NCBI GenBank assembly: GCA_900552645.1
Contig: USAN01000002.1
Location: forward strand, 356,563-420,562
Direction: 5' to 3'
Origin: an uncultured Bacteroides sp.
GTDB taxonomy: Bacteria > Bacteroidota > Bacteroidia > Bacteroidales > Bacteroidaceae
Length of the DNA: 64,000 nucleotides
Part shown: positions 15,799 to 24,521 of the stretch, piece by piece
Layout of the letters: each line of letters starts with the position of its first letter
How positions within the stretch are numbered: position 1 is the first letter of the stretch
Notes under the pieces: model-generated
What the model was told of the DNA's origin: nothing
The model's database searches: none
The model's input: the letters and a program-made list of their open reading frames with translations, nothing else
Translations under genes and position numbers: made by a program

Positions 15799-17964
15799 TT
15801 ATTTCTTTCTAATAGGTGTATCTTCTACTAATGCAAAGTCAAGCTGTTTCTTTTCAAGGTTAGCACGTGCTACCTTAATTTTGACAGGATCGCCAAGGCT
15901 ATATTTCTTATGTTTCTTCCTTCCTATTATACAATAGTTCTTTTCGTCGAAGTCATAGTAATCATCGTCAAGGTCGCGCATAGGAATCATTCCCTCGCAC
16001 TTGTTTTCGTTAATTTCTGCATATAATCCCCATTCAGTAACTCCCGATATAACTGCATCATATTCATTTCCAAGACGTTCACCCATAAATTCAACCTGTT
16101 TGTATTTAATAGATGCGCGTTCGGCATTTGCAGCTACTTGTTCCATTTCAGAACTATGTACACATTTATCTTCATACTTGTCTTTCTGTACAGTTCTTCC
16201 TCCGTGAATATATCGATCCAACAGCCTATGAACCATCATATCTGGAAAACGACGGATAGGAGAGGTAAAATGAGTATAATAGTCGAACGCAAGTCCATAG
16301 TGACCAATATTATCGGTAGAGTATTTAGCTTTCTGCATTGCTCTTATAGAAACAGTTTCTATAAGATTTTCCTCTTTCTTTCCATGCACTTCATCAAGAA
16401 GCTTGTTGATTGACTTAGATATTTCCTTGTTGCTTCCTGAAGTCCTTATCTTATATCCAAACTTGTTTATGAACATATTGAGTGTATCTAACTTCTCTGG
16501 ATCGGGCAAGTCGTGAATACGATATGGGAATACTTTAGCTTTTTTGCCTTTAGGTACTTTTCCTACAAATTCAGCAACAGTCCTGTTTGCAAGAAGCATG
16601 AATTCTTCAATTAACTTATTAGCCTCTTTTGATTCCTTAAAGAATACGCTTACAGGCTTTCCGGTTTCGTCTATGTCAAAGCGTACCTCTACACGTTCAA
16701 AATCGATAGCACCATTTCCCATTCTCTGCTTTCTCATAATCTGTGCCAGGCGGTTAAGTTCTAGGATCTCCTCCTTGAAGTCGCCTTTACCGGTTTCAAT
16801 AACCTCCTGAGCCTCTTCGTATGTAAATCTTCTGTCACTTTCTATGACTGTCTTTGCTATATGAGAGTCTTTAACTTCTCCCTTTTCATTGATATGGAAT
16901 ATTACCGAGTAAGCTAGCTTTTCTTCGTTAGGTCTTAATGAACAGAGTTGATTACACAGCTTTTCAGGGAGCATAGGAATAGTACGGTCTACCAGATAAA
17001 CAGAAGTAGCACGCTTTTCAGCTTCCTTGTCTATTATTCCACCTTCTTTAACGTAGTGAGTAACATCTGCAATGTGAACTCCTATTTCCCAAAGTCCGGG
17101 CTTAATCTGGCGAATTGAAAGGGCATCGTCAAAGTCCTTGGCATCTTTAGGGTCAATAGTAAACGTAGTAACCTTTCTTAGGTCCTCGCGATTGTTTATC
17201 TCTTCCTGAGTTATTTCTGTAGGAATCTTATCTGCTGCCTCTTCAACAGCTTTAGGATATACATAAGGAAGTCCGTATTCTGCAAGTATTGCATGCATTT
17301 CGGTAGTATTCTCGCCGGCTTTTCCCAATATATCTATTACCTGTCCACGTGGATTTTTTGCATCCTCGGGCCATTCTGTTACCTTTACGAGAGCCTTGTC
17401 TCCATTCTTCCCTCCTTTAAGTTTGTCTTTCGGAATGAAGATATCGTTTGCAAGGGTTCTGTTTTCTGTTATAAGGAAAGCATAGTATTTATCAACTTTT
17501 AAAGTACCCACGAATGTATCGTTGGCTCTTTCAAGAATTTCTATAACCTCTCCTTCGGGTACCTGATTCTTTTTCTTAGCGCATAGTGCAATCTTCACTT
17601 TGTCATTGTTCATGGCATGAGCAGAATTACGTTCAGCTACAAAGATTGTTTCAGTACCATCATCTGGTATAAAGGAATTCTTTCCATTGCTTTTTCGCTG
17701 AAATGTGCCTGTCATTATGATTCCGTGATCATTTAACTTGAATTGTCCCTTTTCTATTTCTAGTAGGAAATCATCCTCTACCATTTCATTAATTATATCG
17801 GAACAAAGCATTTTTAGCGGATGAGTAGTCAGACTCAAGTCTCTGAAAATCTGTTTGGGAGTTAATGATTCATTAGCTTTAGAATAGAGATAATTTAACA
17901 AGCGTTCTGACAGCTCGCTCTTTTTCATTCTCTTTCCACCTTTTTTCTCTTTCTTTTTAGGCAT
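15799..17964 (-). CDS. rnr: Ribonuclease R
   Basis: A 721-residue 3'-5' exoribonuclease of the RNB family: a basic N-terminus (MPKKKEKKGGKRMKK), winged-helix/cold-shock domains (to about 230), the catalytic RNB core with DPKDAKDFDDAL (271-282, the metal-binding aspartates) and YTHFTSPIRRFPD, and a C-terminal S1 domain (about 640-712). It degrades structured RNA. The start is set at 17964 because a -7 box (17999-18006) lies between it and the longer frame start at 18162, and the added 66 residues are low-complexity. Confidence 0.95.
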   Translation of the reverse strand: MPKKKEKKGGKRMKKSELSERLLNYLYSKANESLTPKQIFRDLSLTTHPLKMLCSDIINEMVEDDFLLEIEKGQFKLNDHGIIMTGTFQRKSNGKNSFIPDDGTETIFVAERNSAHAMNNDKVKIALCAKKKNQVPEGEVIEILERANDTFVGTLKVDKYYAFLITENRTLANDIFIPKDKLKGGKNGDKALVKVTEWPEDAKNPRGQVIDILGKAGENTTEMHAILAEYGLPYVYPKAVEEAADKIPTEITQEEINNREDLRKVTTFTIDPKDAKDFDDALSIRQIKPGLWEIGVHIADVTHYVKEGGIIDKEAEKRATSVYLVDRTIPMLPEKLCNQLCSLRPNEEKLAYSVIFHINEKGEVKDSHIAKTVIESDRRFTYEEAQEVIETGKGDFKEEILELNRLAQIMRKQRMGNGAIDFERVEVRFDIDETGKPVSVFFKESKEANKLIEEFMLLANRTVAEFVGKVPKGKKAKVFPYRIHDLPDPEKLDTLNMFINKFGYKIRTSGSNKEISKSINKLLDEVHGKKEENLIETVSIRAMQKAKYSTDNIGHYGLAFDYYTHFTSPIRRFPDMMVHRLLDRYIHGGRTVQKDKYEDKCVHSSEMEQVAANAERASIKYKQVEFMGERLGNEYDAVISGVTEWGLYAEINENKCEGMIPMRDLDDDYYDFDEKNYCIIGRKKHKKYSLGDPVKIKVARANLEKKQLDFALVEDTPIRKK

Positions 17965-17998
17965 AGCGAATATATTATAAAGTACATTTATAGTGTTA

Positions 17999-18032
17999 CA
18001 AAGTAAACAATTATTTTTAATCACTAGTTCAA
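17999..18032 (-). promoter_or_regulatory. rnr promoter
   Basis: Leftward TTG (18032-18030) and TTACTTTG (18006-17999), spacing 23. Divergent to the CDF transporter promoter. Confidence 0.5.
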
Positions 18033-18045
18033 TATTGAAATAATT

Positions 18046-18079
18046 TTTGATTTTATGTAGAATAAAGCTTGTATATTTG
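18046..18079 (+). promoter_or_regulatory. Promoter of CDF transporter gene
   Basis: TTTG (18046-18049) and TATATTTG (18072-18079), spacing 22; start codon 31 bases further on. Confidence 0.6.
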
Positions 18080-18110
18080 TAGTTCTGTATCATATAATTA
18101 TAAAAGCATA

Positions 18111-19013
18111 ATGATAGAAACCGATAATAATCTTCGTAAAAGGGAAATTTATAAAATAACATTACTTGGAAGCGTAGTAAACTTTCTACTTCTTATATTC
18201 AAATTTGTAGCAGGTATTCTGGGGCATAGTGCAGCAATGATTGCTGATGCCGTTCATTCACTTTCTGATTTCGTTACCGATGTTATAGTACTTGTATTTG
18301 TAAGGATATCAAACAAGCCTCAGGATGAAGATCATGATTATGGTCATGGCAAGTACGAAACTCTTGCTACTGCACTTATTGGAGTAGCACTTCTTGGTGT
18401 AGGGGTAGGTATATTATGGAACGGTACCTCCGAAATTATTGCATTTGTAAATGGCGAACAGCTTATGTCGCCTACTTATCTGGCTTTAGGGGCTGCAGCT
18501 ATCTCTATTTTAATGAAGGAAGCTTTATATCATTATACAGTTTTGATAGGACGAAAATATAATTCACAGGCTGTAGTGGCTAATGCATGGCATCACCGTA
18601 GTGATGCACTTTCTTCAATAGGAACCATGGTTGGTATTGGAGGAGCAATTATATTAGGTCCTCATTGGCGTGTACTTGACCCTATTGCCGCCGTAGTGGT
18701 TAGCTTCTTCATAATGAAGGTTGCAGTACAGCTTCTTATACCATGTATGGAAGAGCTTCTAGAAAAGTCTCTTCCGCATAATATTGAGAAAGAAATCGAA
18801 AATATAATACTATCTTTTGAAGGAGTTACAGAACCTCATCATCTTCGTACCAGAAGAATTGGAAATAACTATGCCATTGAAACTCACATTCGTATGGATG
18901 GTAATATATCACTATATAAGGCTCATGAAACTGCTACTGAAATAGAGAATAAGTTAAGAGATCGTTTTGGGCTAGGAACTTATATAGGAATACACGTAGA
19001 ACCTAAGAAATAA
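18111..19013 (+). CDS. Cation diffusion facilitator (CDF) efflux transporter
   Basis: A 300-residue protein with six membrane segments and the two CDF metal sites: DAVHSLSDFVTD (46-57) in TM2 and HHRSDALSS (161-169) in TM5, followed by a cytoplasmic C-terminal domain (about 215-300). It exports divalent cations (zinc, iron, cobalt, manganese or cadmium) in exchange for protons. The HxxxD/DxxxD pattern fits zinc or iron, but metal choice is inferred. The start at 18111 is chosen since the -7 box at 18072-18079 lies inside the longer frame. Confidence 0.92.
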   Translation: MIETDNNLRKREIYKITLLGSVVNFLLLIFKFVAGILGHSAAMIADAVHSLSDFVTDVIVLVFVRISNKPQDEDHDYGHGKYETLATALIGVALLGVGVGILWNGTSEIIAFVNGEQLMSPTYLALGAAAISILMKEALYHYTVLIGRKYNSQAVVANAWHHRSDALSSIGTMVGIGGAIILGPHWRVLDPIAAVVVSFFIMKVAVQLLIPCMEELLEKSLPHNIEKEIENIILSFEGVTEPHHLRTRRIGNNYAIETHIRMDGNISLYKAHETATEIENKLRDRFGLGTYIGIHVEPKK

Positions 19014-19029
19014 TAAAAAACAACTGCTT

Positions 19030-20040
19030 ATGGGTAAAAAAATATTAGTGACAGGAGCTAGTGGCTTCATTGGTAGTTTTCTTGTTGAAGGTGCAATCCA
19101 GAGAAATTATGAAGTATGGGCAGGGGTGCGTGTAAGTAGTAGCAAAAAATACTTGAAAGATACTTCAATTCGTTTTGCTCAACTAGATTTTTCCAACCCG
19201 GCGCTTCTAAAGCGTCAGCTTCGTTCTCATAAAGAAAATCATGATGGATGGGATTATGTAATTCATTGTGCAGGTGTTACGAAATGTACTTCGCAGAAAG
19301 AGTTTGATCATGGCAATTTTGTTGCAACCAAAAATTTTATCGAGTCTCTTATTGAAGTAGACATGGTTCCGGAAAAGTTTATATATATAAGTTCGCTAAG
19401 TGTATTTGGTCCTATACGCGAAGATGATTATACTCCTATATGCGAGAATGATATGCCGGCTCCTAATACGGCCTATGGAGTAAGTAAGATAAAGACTGAA
19501 AACTATTTGAAGAATCTTTCCAATTTCCCATATATAATACTTCGTCCTACCGGCGTATATGGTCCGCGTGAAAGAGATTACTTTATGATGGTAAAATCAA
19601 TTAAGCGACATATCGATTTTTCGGCAGGCTATAAGCGACAGGATCTTACATTTATATATGTGAAGGATTTGGTACAGGCAGCTTTCTTATCAATAGAGAA
19701 AGATATATGTAACAGATCGTATTTTGTAAGTGATGGAAATGTATACTCAAGTCGTGCTTTTTCCGATCTTATTCAGAAAGAACTCAATGTTTCGGGTGTA
19801 ATGCACGTTAAATGTCCGCTGTTTATTTTAAAAGTTGTATCTTTGACGGCCGAATTTACAGCAAAACTGTTTGGAAAAGCTAGTACACTCAATTCGGATA
19901 AGTATAAAATAATGAAACAACGTAACTGGCAATGTGATATTTCTCCCTTGGTAAAAGAGCTGGGATATAAACCTCAGTATCCTTTGGAAAGTGGAGTGAA
20001 AGAGATTGTTGCCTGGTATAAAGAAAAAGGATGGATCTGA
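19030..20040 (+). CDS. NAD(P)-dependent epimerase/reductase of the extended SDR family
   Basis: A 336-residue extended short-chain dehydrogenase: NAD(P) motif GASGFIG (9-15), HCAGVTK (79-85), catalytic Tyr149 and Lys153 in YGVSK, and RPTGVYGP. The substrate is not evident. It overlaps the following PAP2 gene by 10 bases, so both work together; because that gene is of the inositol-phosphoceramide-synthase type, a lipid role such as the CerR-like ketone reductase of bacterial ceramide synthesis is a reasonable hypothesis. Sugar-nucleotide epimerase is the alternative. Confidence 0.85.
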   Translation: MGKKILVTGASGFIGSFLVEGAIQRNYEVWAGVRVSSSKKYLKDTSIRFAQLDFSNPALLKRQLRSHKENHDGWDYVIHCAGVTKCTSQKEFDHGNFVATKNFIESLIEVDMVPEKFIYISSLSVFGPIREDDYTPICENDMPAPNTAYGVSKIKTENYLKNLSNFPYIILRPTGVYGPRERDYFMMVKSIKRHIDFSAGYKRQDLTFIYVKDLVQAAFLSIEKDICNRSYFVSDGNVYSSRAFSDLIQKELNVSGVMHVKCPLFILKVVSLTAEFTAKLFGKASTLNSDKYKIMKQRNWQCDISPLVKELGYKPQYPLESGVKEIVAWYKEKGWI

Positions 20041-21008
20041 ATTTATTTAAACGCGTAGATGAGACTAAAGGACTGTTTGCAGTCGAAAGCATAAGTCTTA
20101 TATATAATGCAGTAACTTCCGTGATGATTCTGTTCCTATATGGAAAAATGGATCATCCTGGTGTAATGTTACTTGAACGTGCAGGAATTGTTGCTATAAC
20201 TTTTGCACTGATTTATGTTTATCAAAAATATCCGTGTAAACTTACAGCTTTTATACGAATGGCTGTACAAATGGGATTTCTTGCCTATTGGTATCCCGAT
20301 ACGTTTGAGTTTAATCGCTTATTTCCTAATTTGGATCATCTGTTTGCTTCGGCAGAACAGTTTATATTCTGCAGTCAGCCTTCTGTTTTGTTCAGTGAAT
20401 ATTGTCCTTCAATGTGGTTTAGCGAACCGTTTAATCTGGGATATTTTTTCTATTATCCTTTAATAGCCATAGTTACGATTTACTATTTCTTATTTAGGTT
20501 CGATTGGTTCGAGAAGATTTCTTTTGTATTAGTTACATCTTTCTTTATATATTATTTTATATATATATTATTGCCTGTAGCCGGACCTCAATTCTATTTC
20601 CCTGCAATAGGAATGGATAATGTTATGGCGCAGAACTTTCCTGCAATTGGCGATTACTTCAATAATAATGCGATTCTTCTGCCTGGTCCTGGTTATAATC
20701 ACGGATTTTTCTATAATCTGGTAGAGGCTTCTCAGGAAGTAGGTGAACGTCCTACTGCAGCATTTCCAAGTTCGCATGTTGGTATATCTACTATAGTAAT
20801 GATAATGGCTTATCGTGTAAACCGTAAGTTATGCTATGTACTTATTCCTTTTTATTTTCTCCTTTGTTGTGCTACGGTATATATTCAGGCGCATTATCTA
20901 ATTGATGTGTTTGCCGGATGGATTTCTGGCGTATGTATATATATAGCTTCAACATGGATGTATAAGAAATGGTTTGCATCGGGTGCTTTCAGGAATCTTA
21001 TTCGATAA
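20031..21008 (+). CDS. PAP2-family membrane protein, inositol-phosphoceramide-synthase-like
   Basis: A 325-residue multi-pass membrane protein with the PAP2_3 signature: AGPQFYFPAIG (184-194), GERPTAAFPSSHVG (238-251, catalytic PSSH 246-249) and AHYLIDVFAG (287-296, His288 and Asp292). It lacks the classical KX6RP motif, which is typical of the Aur1/IPC-synthase branch that transfers phospho-head-groups to lipids. Bacteroidales make sphingolipids, so a ceramide or diacylglycerol acceptor is plausible. Translationally coupled to the SDR gene and followed by a terminator, so this is a two-gene operon. Confidence 0.82.
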   Translation: MDLNLFKRVDETKGLFAVESISLIYNAVTSVMILFLYGKMDHPGVMLLERAGIVAITFALIYVYQKYPCKLTAFIRMAVQMGFLAYWYPDTFEFNRLFPNLDHLFASAEQFIFCSQPSVLFSEYCPSMWFSEPFNLGYFFYYPLIAIVTIYYFLFRFDWFEKISFVLVTSFFIYYFIYILLPVAGPQFYFPAIGMDNVMAQNFPAIGDYFNNNAILLPGPGYNHGFFYNLVEASQEVGERPTAAFPSSHVGISTIVMIMAYRVNRKLCYVLIPFYFLLCCATVYIQAHYLIDVFAGWISGVCIYIASTWMYKKWFASGAFRNLIR

Positions 21009-21030
21009 TAATATAATAATTATTGAAAAT

Positions 21031-21071
21031 CGCACATACTGTTCGTTTATGGACAATATGTGCGGTTTTTT
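21031..21071 (+). terminator. Rho-independent terminator after the SDR/PAP2 operon
   Basis: CGCACATA (21031-21038) pairs with TATGTGCG (21057-21064), followed by a run of six T. Confidence 0.85.
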
Positions 21072-21207
21072 ATTTATAGTAAATCAATGCTTTATATTAT
21101 TAGAATATTGATTTTTATAAAAAAGAGAGAAATGTTTGCAACTTTTATCGGGATTACTCCGTCTATTTAGATAAAATGGGATATTAACTTATTAATATAA
21201 AATCATT

Positions 21208-22035
21208 ATGAAAAAGGTTATATTTAGTCTAACTGTAATTATTGCAATAGCATTTGCAGCCTGTAGTTATGTAAACGGAATTGTTCCCAGTAAGAACTAT
21301 GTTACAAAGAAAGTAGAGGTAGGAAAATTTAACGGCATTTCTACATCCAGTTCGATAGATGTAATATATACTCAGACTTCAGGTAATCGTGACGTTGAGA
21401 TATACGCTTCAGACAATCTTATTCCATATATAAAGGTAGAAGTTGACGGAGGAGTATTGAAAGTTGGCATGAAGAACAATACTAGTATTATCTCTATGAA
21501 TGGTTCGCACAAGATGGAGGTACGAGTAAGTGCTCCTGCAGTTCAGCTACTAAAAGCTTCTAGTAGCGGCGATATAATATTGAAGAATGGACTTAACAGT
21601 AATATGAATCTTATTCTTAAGGCTTCCAGCAGTGGCGATATAAAAGGAGGCACCATATCTTGCAATGAGATGGAAGCATCAGCTTCTAGTAGTGGTGACA
21701 TTTCTATAGATAATGTCAAGGCTAAATATATTAATACATCATGCAGTAGTTCGGGCGATGTAACTCTTAATAATATACAGTGTGAAAATATAGATGCCGA
21801 TGCCAGTTCGTCGGGAGATATGAAACTTATAGGATATTGCAGCTATGCCAACTATAAAGCTTCTAGCAGTGGTGATATAAATGCATCCAATCTAAAGGCT
21901 AAGGTAGTAGATGCCTCTGCCAGCTCATCTGGTGATATAAGATGTTTTGCTTCCGAATCTGTGAAAGGACGTAAGACAAGTGCAGGAGGTATAAAGGTAA
22001 GCGGTTCTCCTGCACGTATAGATATAAGTAAATAG
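21208..22035 (+). CDS. GIN-domain (DUF2807) lipoprotein
   Basis: A 275-residue lipoprotein: signal with lipidated Cys at about 19 (AFAAC), then the head GIN domain, built of a right-handed beta-helix. Seven copies of SSSGD at 18 to 23 residue spacing mark successive turns, and a degenerate eighth (SAGGI) closes the helix. The family is common in Bacteroidota, is predicted to be surface or periplasmic, and has no defined biochemical role; names such as putative autotransporter adhesin are not evidence of adhesion. Monocistronic; convergent with dusB with only 13 bases between the stops. Confidence 0.88.
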   Translation: MKKVIFSLTVIIAIAFAACSYVNGIVPSKNYVTKKVEVGKFNGISTSSSIDVIYTQTSGNRDVEIYASDNLIPYIKVEVDGGVLKVGMKNNTSIISMNGSHKMEVRVSAPAVQLLKASSSGDIILKNGLNSNMNLILKASSSGDIKGGTISCNEMEASASSSGDISIDNVKAKYINTSCSSSGDVTLNNIQCENIDADASSSGDMKLIGYCSYANYKASSSGDINASNLKAKVVDASASSSGDIRCFASESVKGRKTSAGGIKVSGSPARIDISK

Positions 22036-22048
22036 AAAGATTGATTAA

Positions 22049-23035
22049 TTAATATAATTTGTATTTGTATTTCAACTCATCAAGTATACGGAATAATTCA
22101 TCAACCGTTTCGGCACGAAGCATTTCTATGCGGGTTGACTTGAAGTCGGGAATACCTTTAAAGAGTGGTGATGCAGCCAAATGGCGGCGTACATGAAGAA
22201 TTCCGCGACGCTCGTCGAGTAGATTTACACTTTCCAACACTTGTCGGCGAAGGACATTGAGTTTCCATTCGGGAGAAAGGGCCTCAATTTCTTCGCCGTT
22301 CTCTAGATAATGCTTCACTTCCTTAAATATCCATGGTCGTCCAAAGCTAGCTCTTCCTATCATTATGGCGTCAACGCCATATTTTTCAAAGCACTCCTTG
22401 GCACGTTGCGGAGTAGTTATGTCTCCATTTCCTATAATAGGGATTCGCATGCGTTCATTCTTCTTTATATCTCCTATAAGTGTCCAATCGGCCTCGCCTG
22501 TATACATTTGTGCACGCGTCCTTCCATGTACGGTCAGTGCCTCTATTCCGCAATCCTGCAACTGTTCTGCCAGATCGACAATAATCTTGCTGTTGTTATC
22601 CCATCCCAATCGGGTCTTTACTGTTACAGGTATGTTTACTGCTTCTACTACTGCTTTCGTTATTTCCAGCATTAATGGAATATTCTGAAGCATCCCCGAT
22701 CCGGCGCCTTTGCCTGCTACTCTCTTTACGGGGCATCCAAAGTTAAGATCCAATATATCTGGTTTTGCTTCTTCTACAATCTTGGCTGCTTCTACCATGG
22801 TAGCAGTATCTCTTCCATATATCTGTATGGCTACAGGTCGTTCAGCATCACTTATATTAAGTTTCTGTGCGGTTTTGTTTACTGAACGTATCAGTGCATC
22901 GGCCGAAACGAATTCGGTATATACCATATCTGCTCCAAACTCCTTGCACAGAAGTCGAAAAGCAGGATCGGTAACATCTTCCATAGGGGCAAGCAACACA
23001 GGGTACTTTCCTAAATCTATATCTCTTATTTTCAT
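22049..23035 (-). CDS. dusB: tRNA-dihydrouridine synthase (DusB type)
   Basis: A 328-residue FMN-dependent TIM-barrel enzyme: LAPMEDVTDPAFR (15-27), NFGCPVKRVAGKGAG (98-112) with catalytic Cys101, VKTRLGWD, LTVHGRTR and IGNGDI, then the helical C-terminal domain. It reduces uridines in the tRNA D-loop. The order and wording of motifs fit DusB better than DusA or DusC. Divergent from the U32 gene. Confidence 0.94.
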   Translation of the reverse strand: MKIRDIDLGKYPVLLAPMEDVTDPAFRLLCKEFGADMVYTEFVSADALIRSVNKTAQKLNISDAERPVAIQIYGRDTATMVEAAKIVEEAKPDILDLNFGCPVKRVAGKGAGSGMLQNIPLMLEITKAVVEAVNIPVTVKTRLGWDNNSKIIVDLAEQLQDCGIEALTVHGRTRAQMYTGEADWTLIGDIKKNERMRIPIIGNGDITTPQRAKECFEKYGVDAIMIGRASFGRPWIFKEVKHYLENGEEIEALSPEWKLNVLRRQVLESVNLLDERRGILHVRRHLAASPLFKGIPDFKSTRIEMLRAETVDELFRILDELKYKYKLY

Positions 23036-23116
23036 AAATCGGTCGTGGTTATATGCAGTGATAACAATATAAATATCATCTATGTTGTTATTGCTGCTTA
23101 TGTTATATTGTAATAA

Positions 23117-23152
23117 TTTGACTGCAAAAATAGAGAAAAAACTCTACCTTTG
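23117..23152 (+). promoter_or_regulatory. Promoter of the U32 gene
   Basis: TTTG (23117-23120) and TACCTTTG (23145-23152) followed by C, spacing 24. It lies inside the longer open frame beginning at 23082 and so shows that translation starts at about 23172. Confidence 0.75.
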
Positions 23153-23171
23153 CATTATCTATAATGATAAG

Positions 23172-24437
23172 ATGATGAAACAGAATATAAAAGATTTTGA
23201 AATAATGGCCCCTGTAGGCTCGCGTGAGTCTTTGGCAGCGGCTATACAGGGAGGCGCCGACTCTATATACTTTGGTATAGAAAGTCTTAATATGCGTGCT
23301 CGTTCTGCAAATACGTTTACTATAAACGACTTGCGTGAAATAGCTCAGATATGCGATGAACATGATATAAAGAGCTATCTAACTATAAATACTATAATTT
23401 ATGATGAGGATTTGGCTCTTATGCGCACTATTGTTGATGCGGCAAAAGAGGCGGGAATAAGTGCAGTTATTGCTGCAGATGTGGCCGTGATGGCTTACTG
23501 CAACGAAGTAGGACAGGAGGTTCATCTTTCTACTCAGCTAAACATAAGCAATGTCGAGGCTCTTAAGTTTTATGCTCGTTTTGCAGATGTAGTGGTATTG
23601 GCACGTGAACTTAACTTAAAACAGGTGCGCGAGATTTATGATACTATTCAGCGTGATCAATTAAAGGGACCGTTCGGCGAATTGGTTCGTATAGAGATGT
23701 TCTGTCATGGTGCTCTTTGTATGGCTGTTTCTGGCAAATGTTATCTTAGCCTGCACGAAATGAATGTATCGGCCAATCGTGGTGCATGCAATCAAATATG
23801 CCGCAGGGCCTATGATGTGAAGGATAAAGAAAGCAATATAGAACTTGAGGTAGATAATCAATATATTATGTCGCCTAAGGATTTGAAAACAATTCATTTC
23901 ATGGACGAGATGATAGAAGCGGGAGTAAGGGTGTTCAAGATTGAAGGTCGTGCACGTGGACCTGAATACGTACGTACGGTTGTAGAGTGCTATAAAGAGG
24001 CTATCAAATCATGCCTTGATGGTACTTTCAGTGCTGAAAAAGCAACAGAGTGGGATAATAGATTGAAAACTGTATTCAATCGCGGCTTCTGGAATGGTTA
24101 TTATTTGGGCCAAAGATTGGGAGAATGGAGTAAGAACTATGGATCGGAGGCAACCGAACGTAAAATGTATGTAGGAAAATCTATTAAATACTTCTCGAAT
24201 ATAGGTGTGGCCGAATTTCTTATTGAAGCATCGGATATAAAAGTAGGCGATAAGTTACTTATAACTGGTCCTACCACGGGGGCATTAACCTTTACGTTAG
24301 ACGAGGCGAGGGTAGACCTTAAGCCGGTAGAGGTTGTAAACAAGGGTGAGCATGTATCGTTTAAGGTGCCCGAGAAAGTGCGTCCAAGCGATAAATTGTA
24401 TAAGTTGATTACTCGCGAAGACTTAAAGAAAAAATAG
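23172..24437 (+). CDS. Peptidase U32-family protein (TrhP/YegQ-like)
   Basis: A 421-residue U32 protein: N-terminal TIM-like fold beginning IMAPVGSRESL, the segment EMFCHGALCMAVSGKCYLS with its conserved cysteines, NRGACNQICRR (further cysteines), and a C-terminal beta-barrel domain. Members of the TrhP branch take part in 5-hydroxyuridine formation on tRNA rather than proteolysis; RlhA acts on 23S rRNA. The four cysteines could hold an iron-sulfur cluster. Start at 23172 (ATGATG) is fixed by the promoter at 23117-23152. Its divergent neighbour dusB is also a tRNA-modifying enzyme. Confidence 0.88.
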   Translation: MMKQNIKDFEIMAPVGSRESLAAAIQGGADSIYFGIESLNMRARSANTFTINDLREIAQICDEHDIKSYLTINTIIYDEDLALMRTIVDAAKEAGISAVIAADVAVMAYCNEVGQEVHLSTQLNISNVEALKFYARFADVVVLARELNLKQVREIYDTIQRDQLKGPFGELVRIEMFCHGALCMAVSGKCYLSLHEMNVSANRGACNQICRRAYDVKDKESNIELEVDNQYIMSPKDLKTIHFMDEMIEAGVRVFKIEGRARGPEYVRTVVECYKEAIKSCLDGTFSAEKATEWDNRLKTVFNRGFWNGYYLGQRLGEWSKNYGSEATERKMYVGKSIKYFSNIGVAEFLIEASDIKVGDKLLITGPTTGALTFTLDEARVDLKPVEVVNKGEHVSFKVPEKVRPSDKLYKLITREDLKKK

Positions 24438-24460
24438 ATAATATCTATATATTAACTTAT

Positions 24461-24503
24461 GCCGTATCAATGCAGTTGAATACTGCATTAATGCGGCTTG
24501 TTT
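24461..24503 (+). terminator. Terminator after the U32 gene
   Basis: GCCGTATCAATGCAGT (24461-24476) pairs nearly perfectly with the arm ending CGGC at 24497, then a T-rich tail. It lies just before the TonB receptor start. Confidence 0.8.
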
Positions 24504-24521
24504 TATTACAAATTTAATCTA

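Noticed and set aside
17965..18162. 66-residue N-terminal extension of RNase R
   Set aside because: Low-complexity, overlaps the divergent promoter region and lies upstream of the -7 box at 17999-18006.
23082..23171. Hydrophobic N-terminal extension (MLLLLLMLY) of the U32 protein that might be taken for a signal peptide
   Set aside because: The -7 box at 23145-23152 lies within it, so it is not transcribed.
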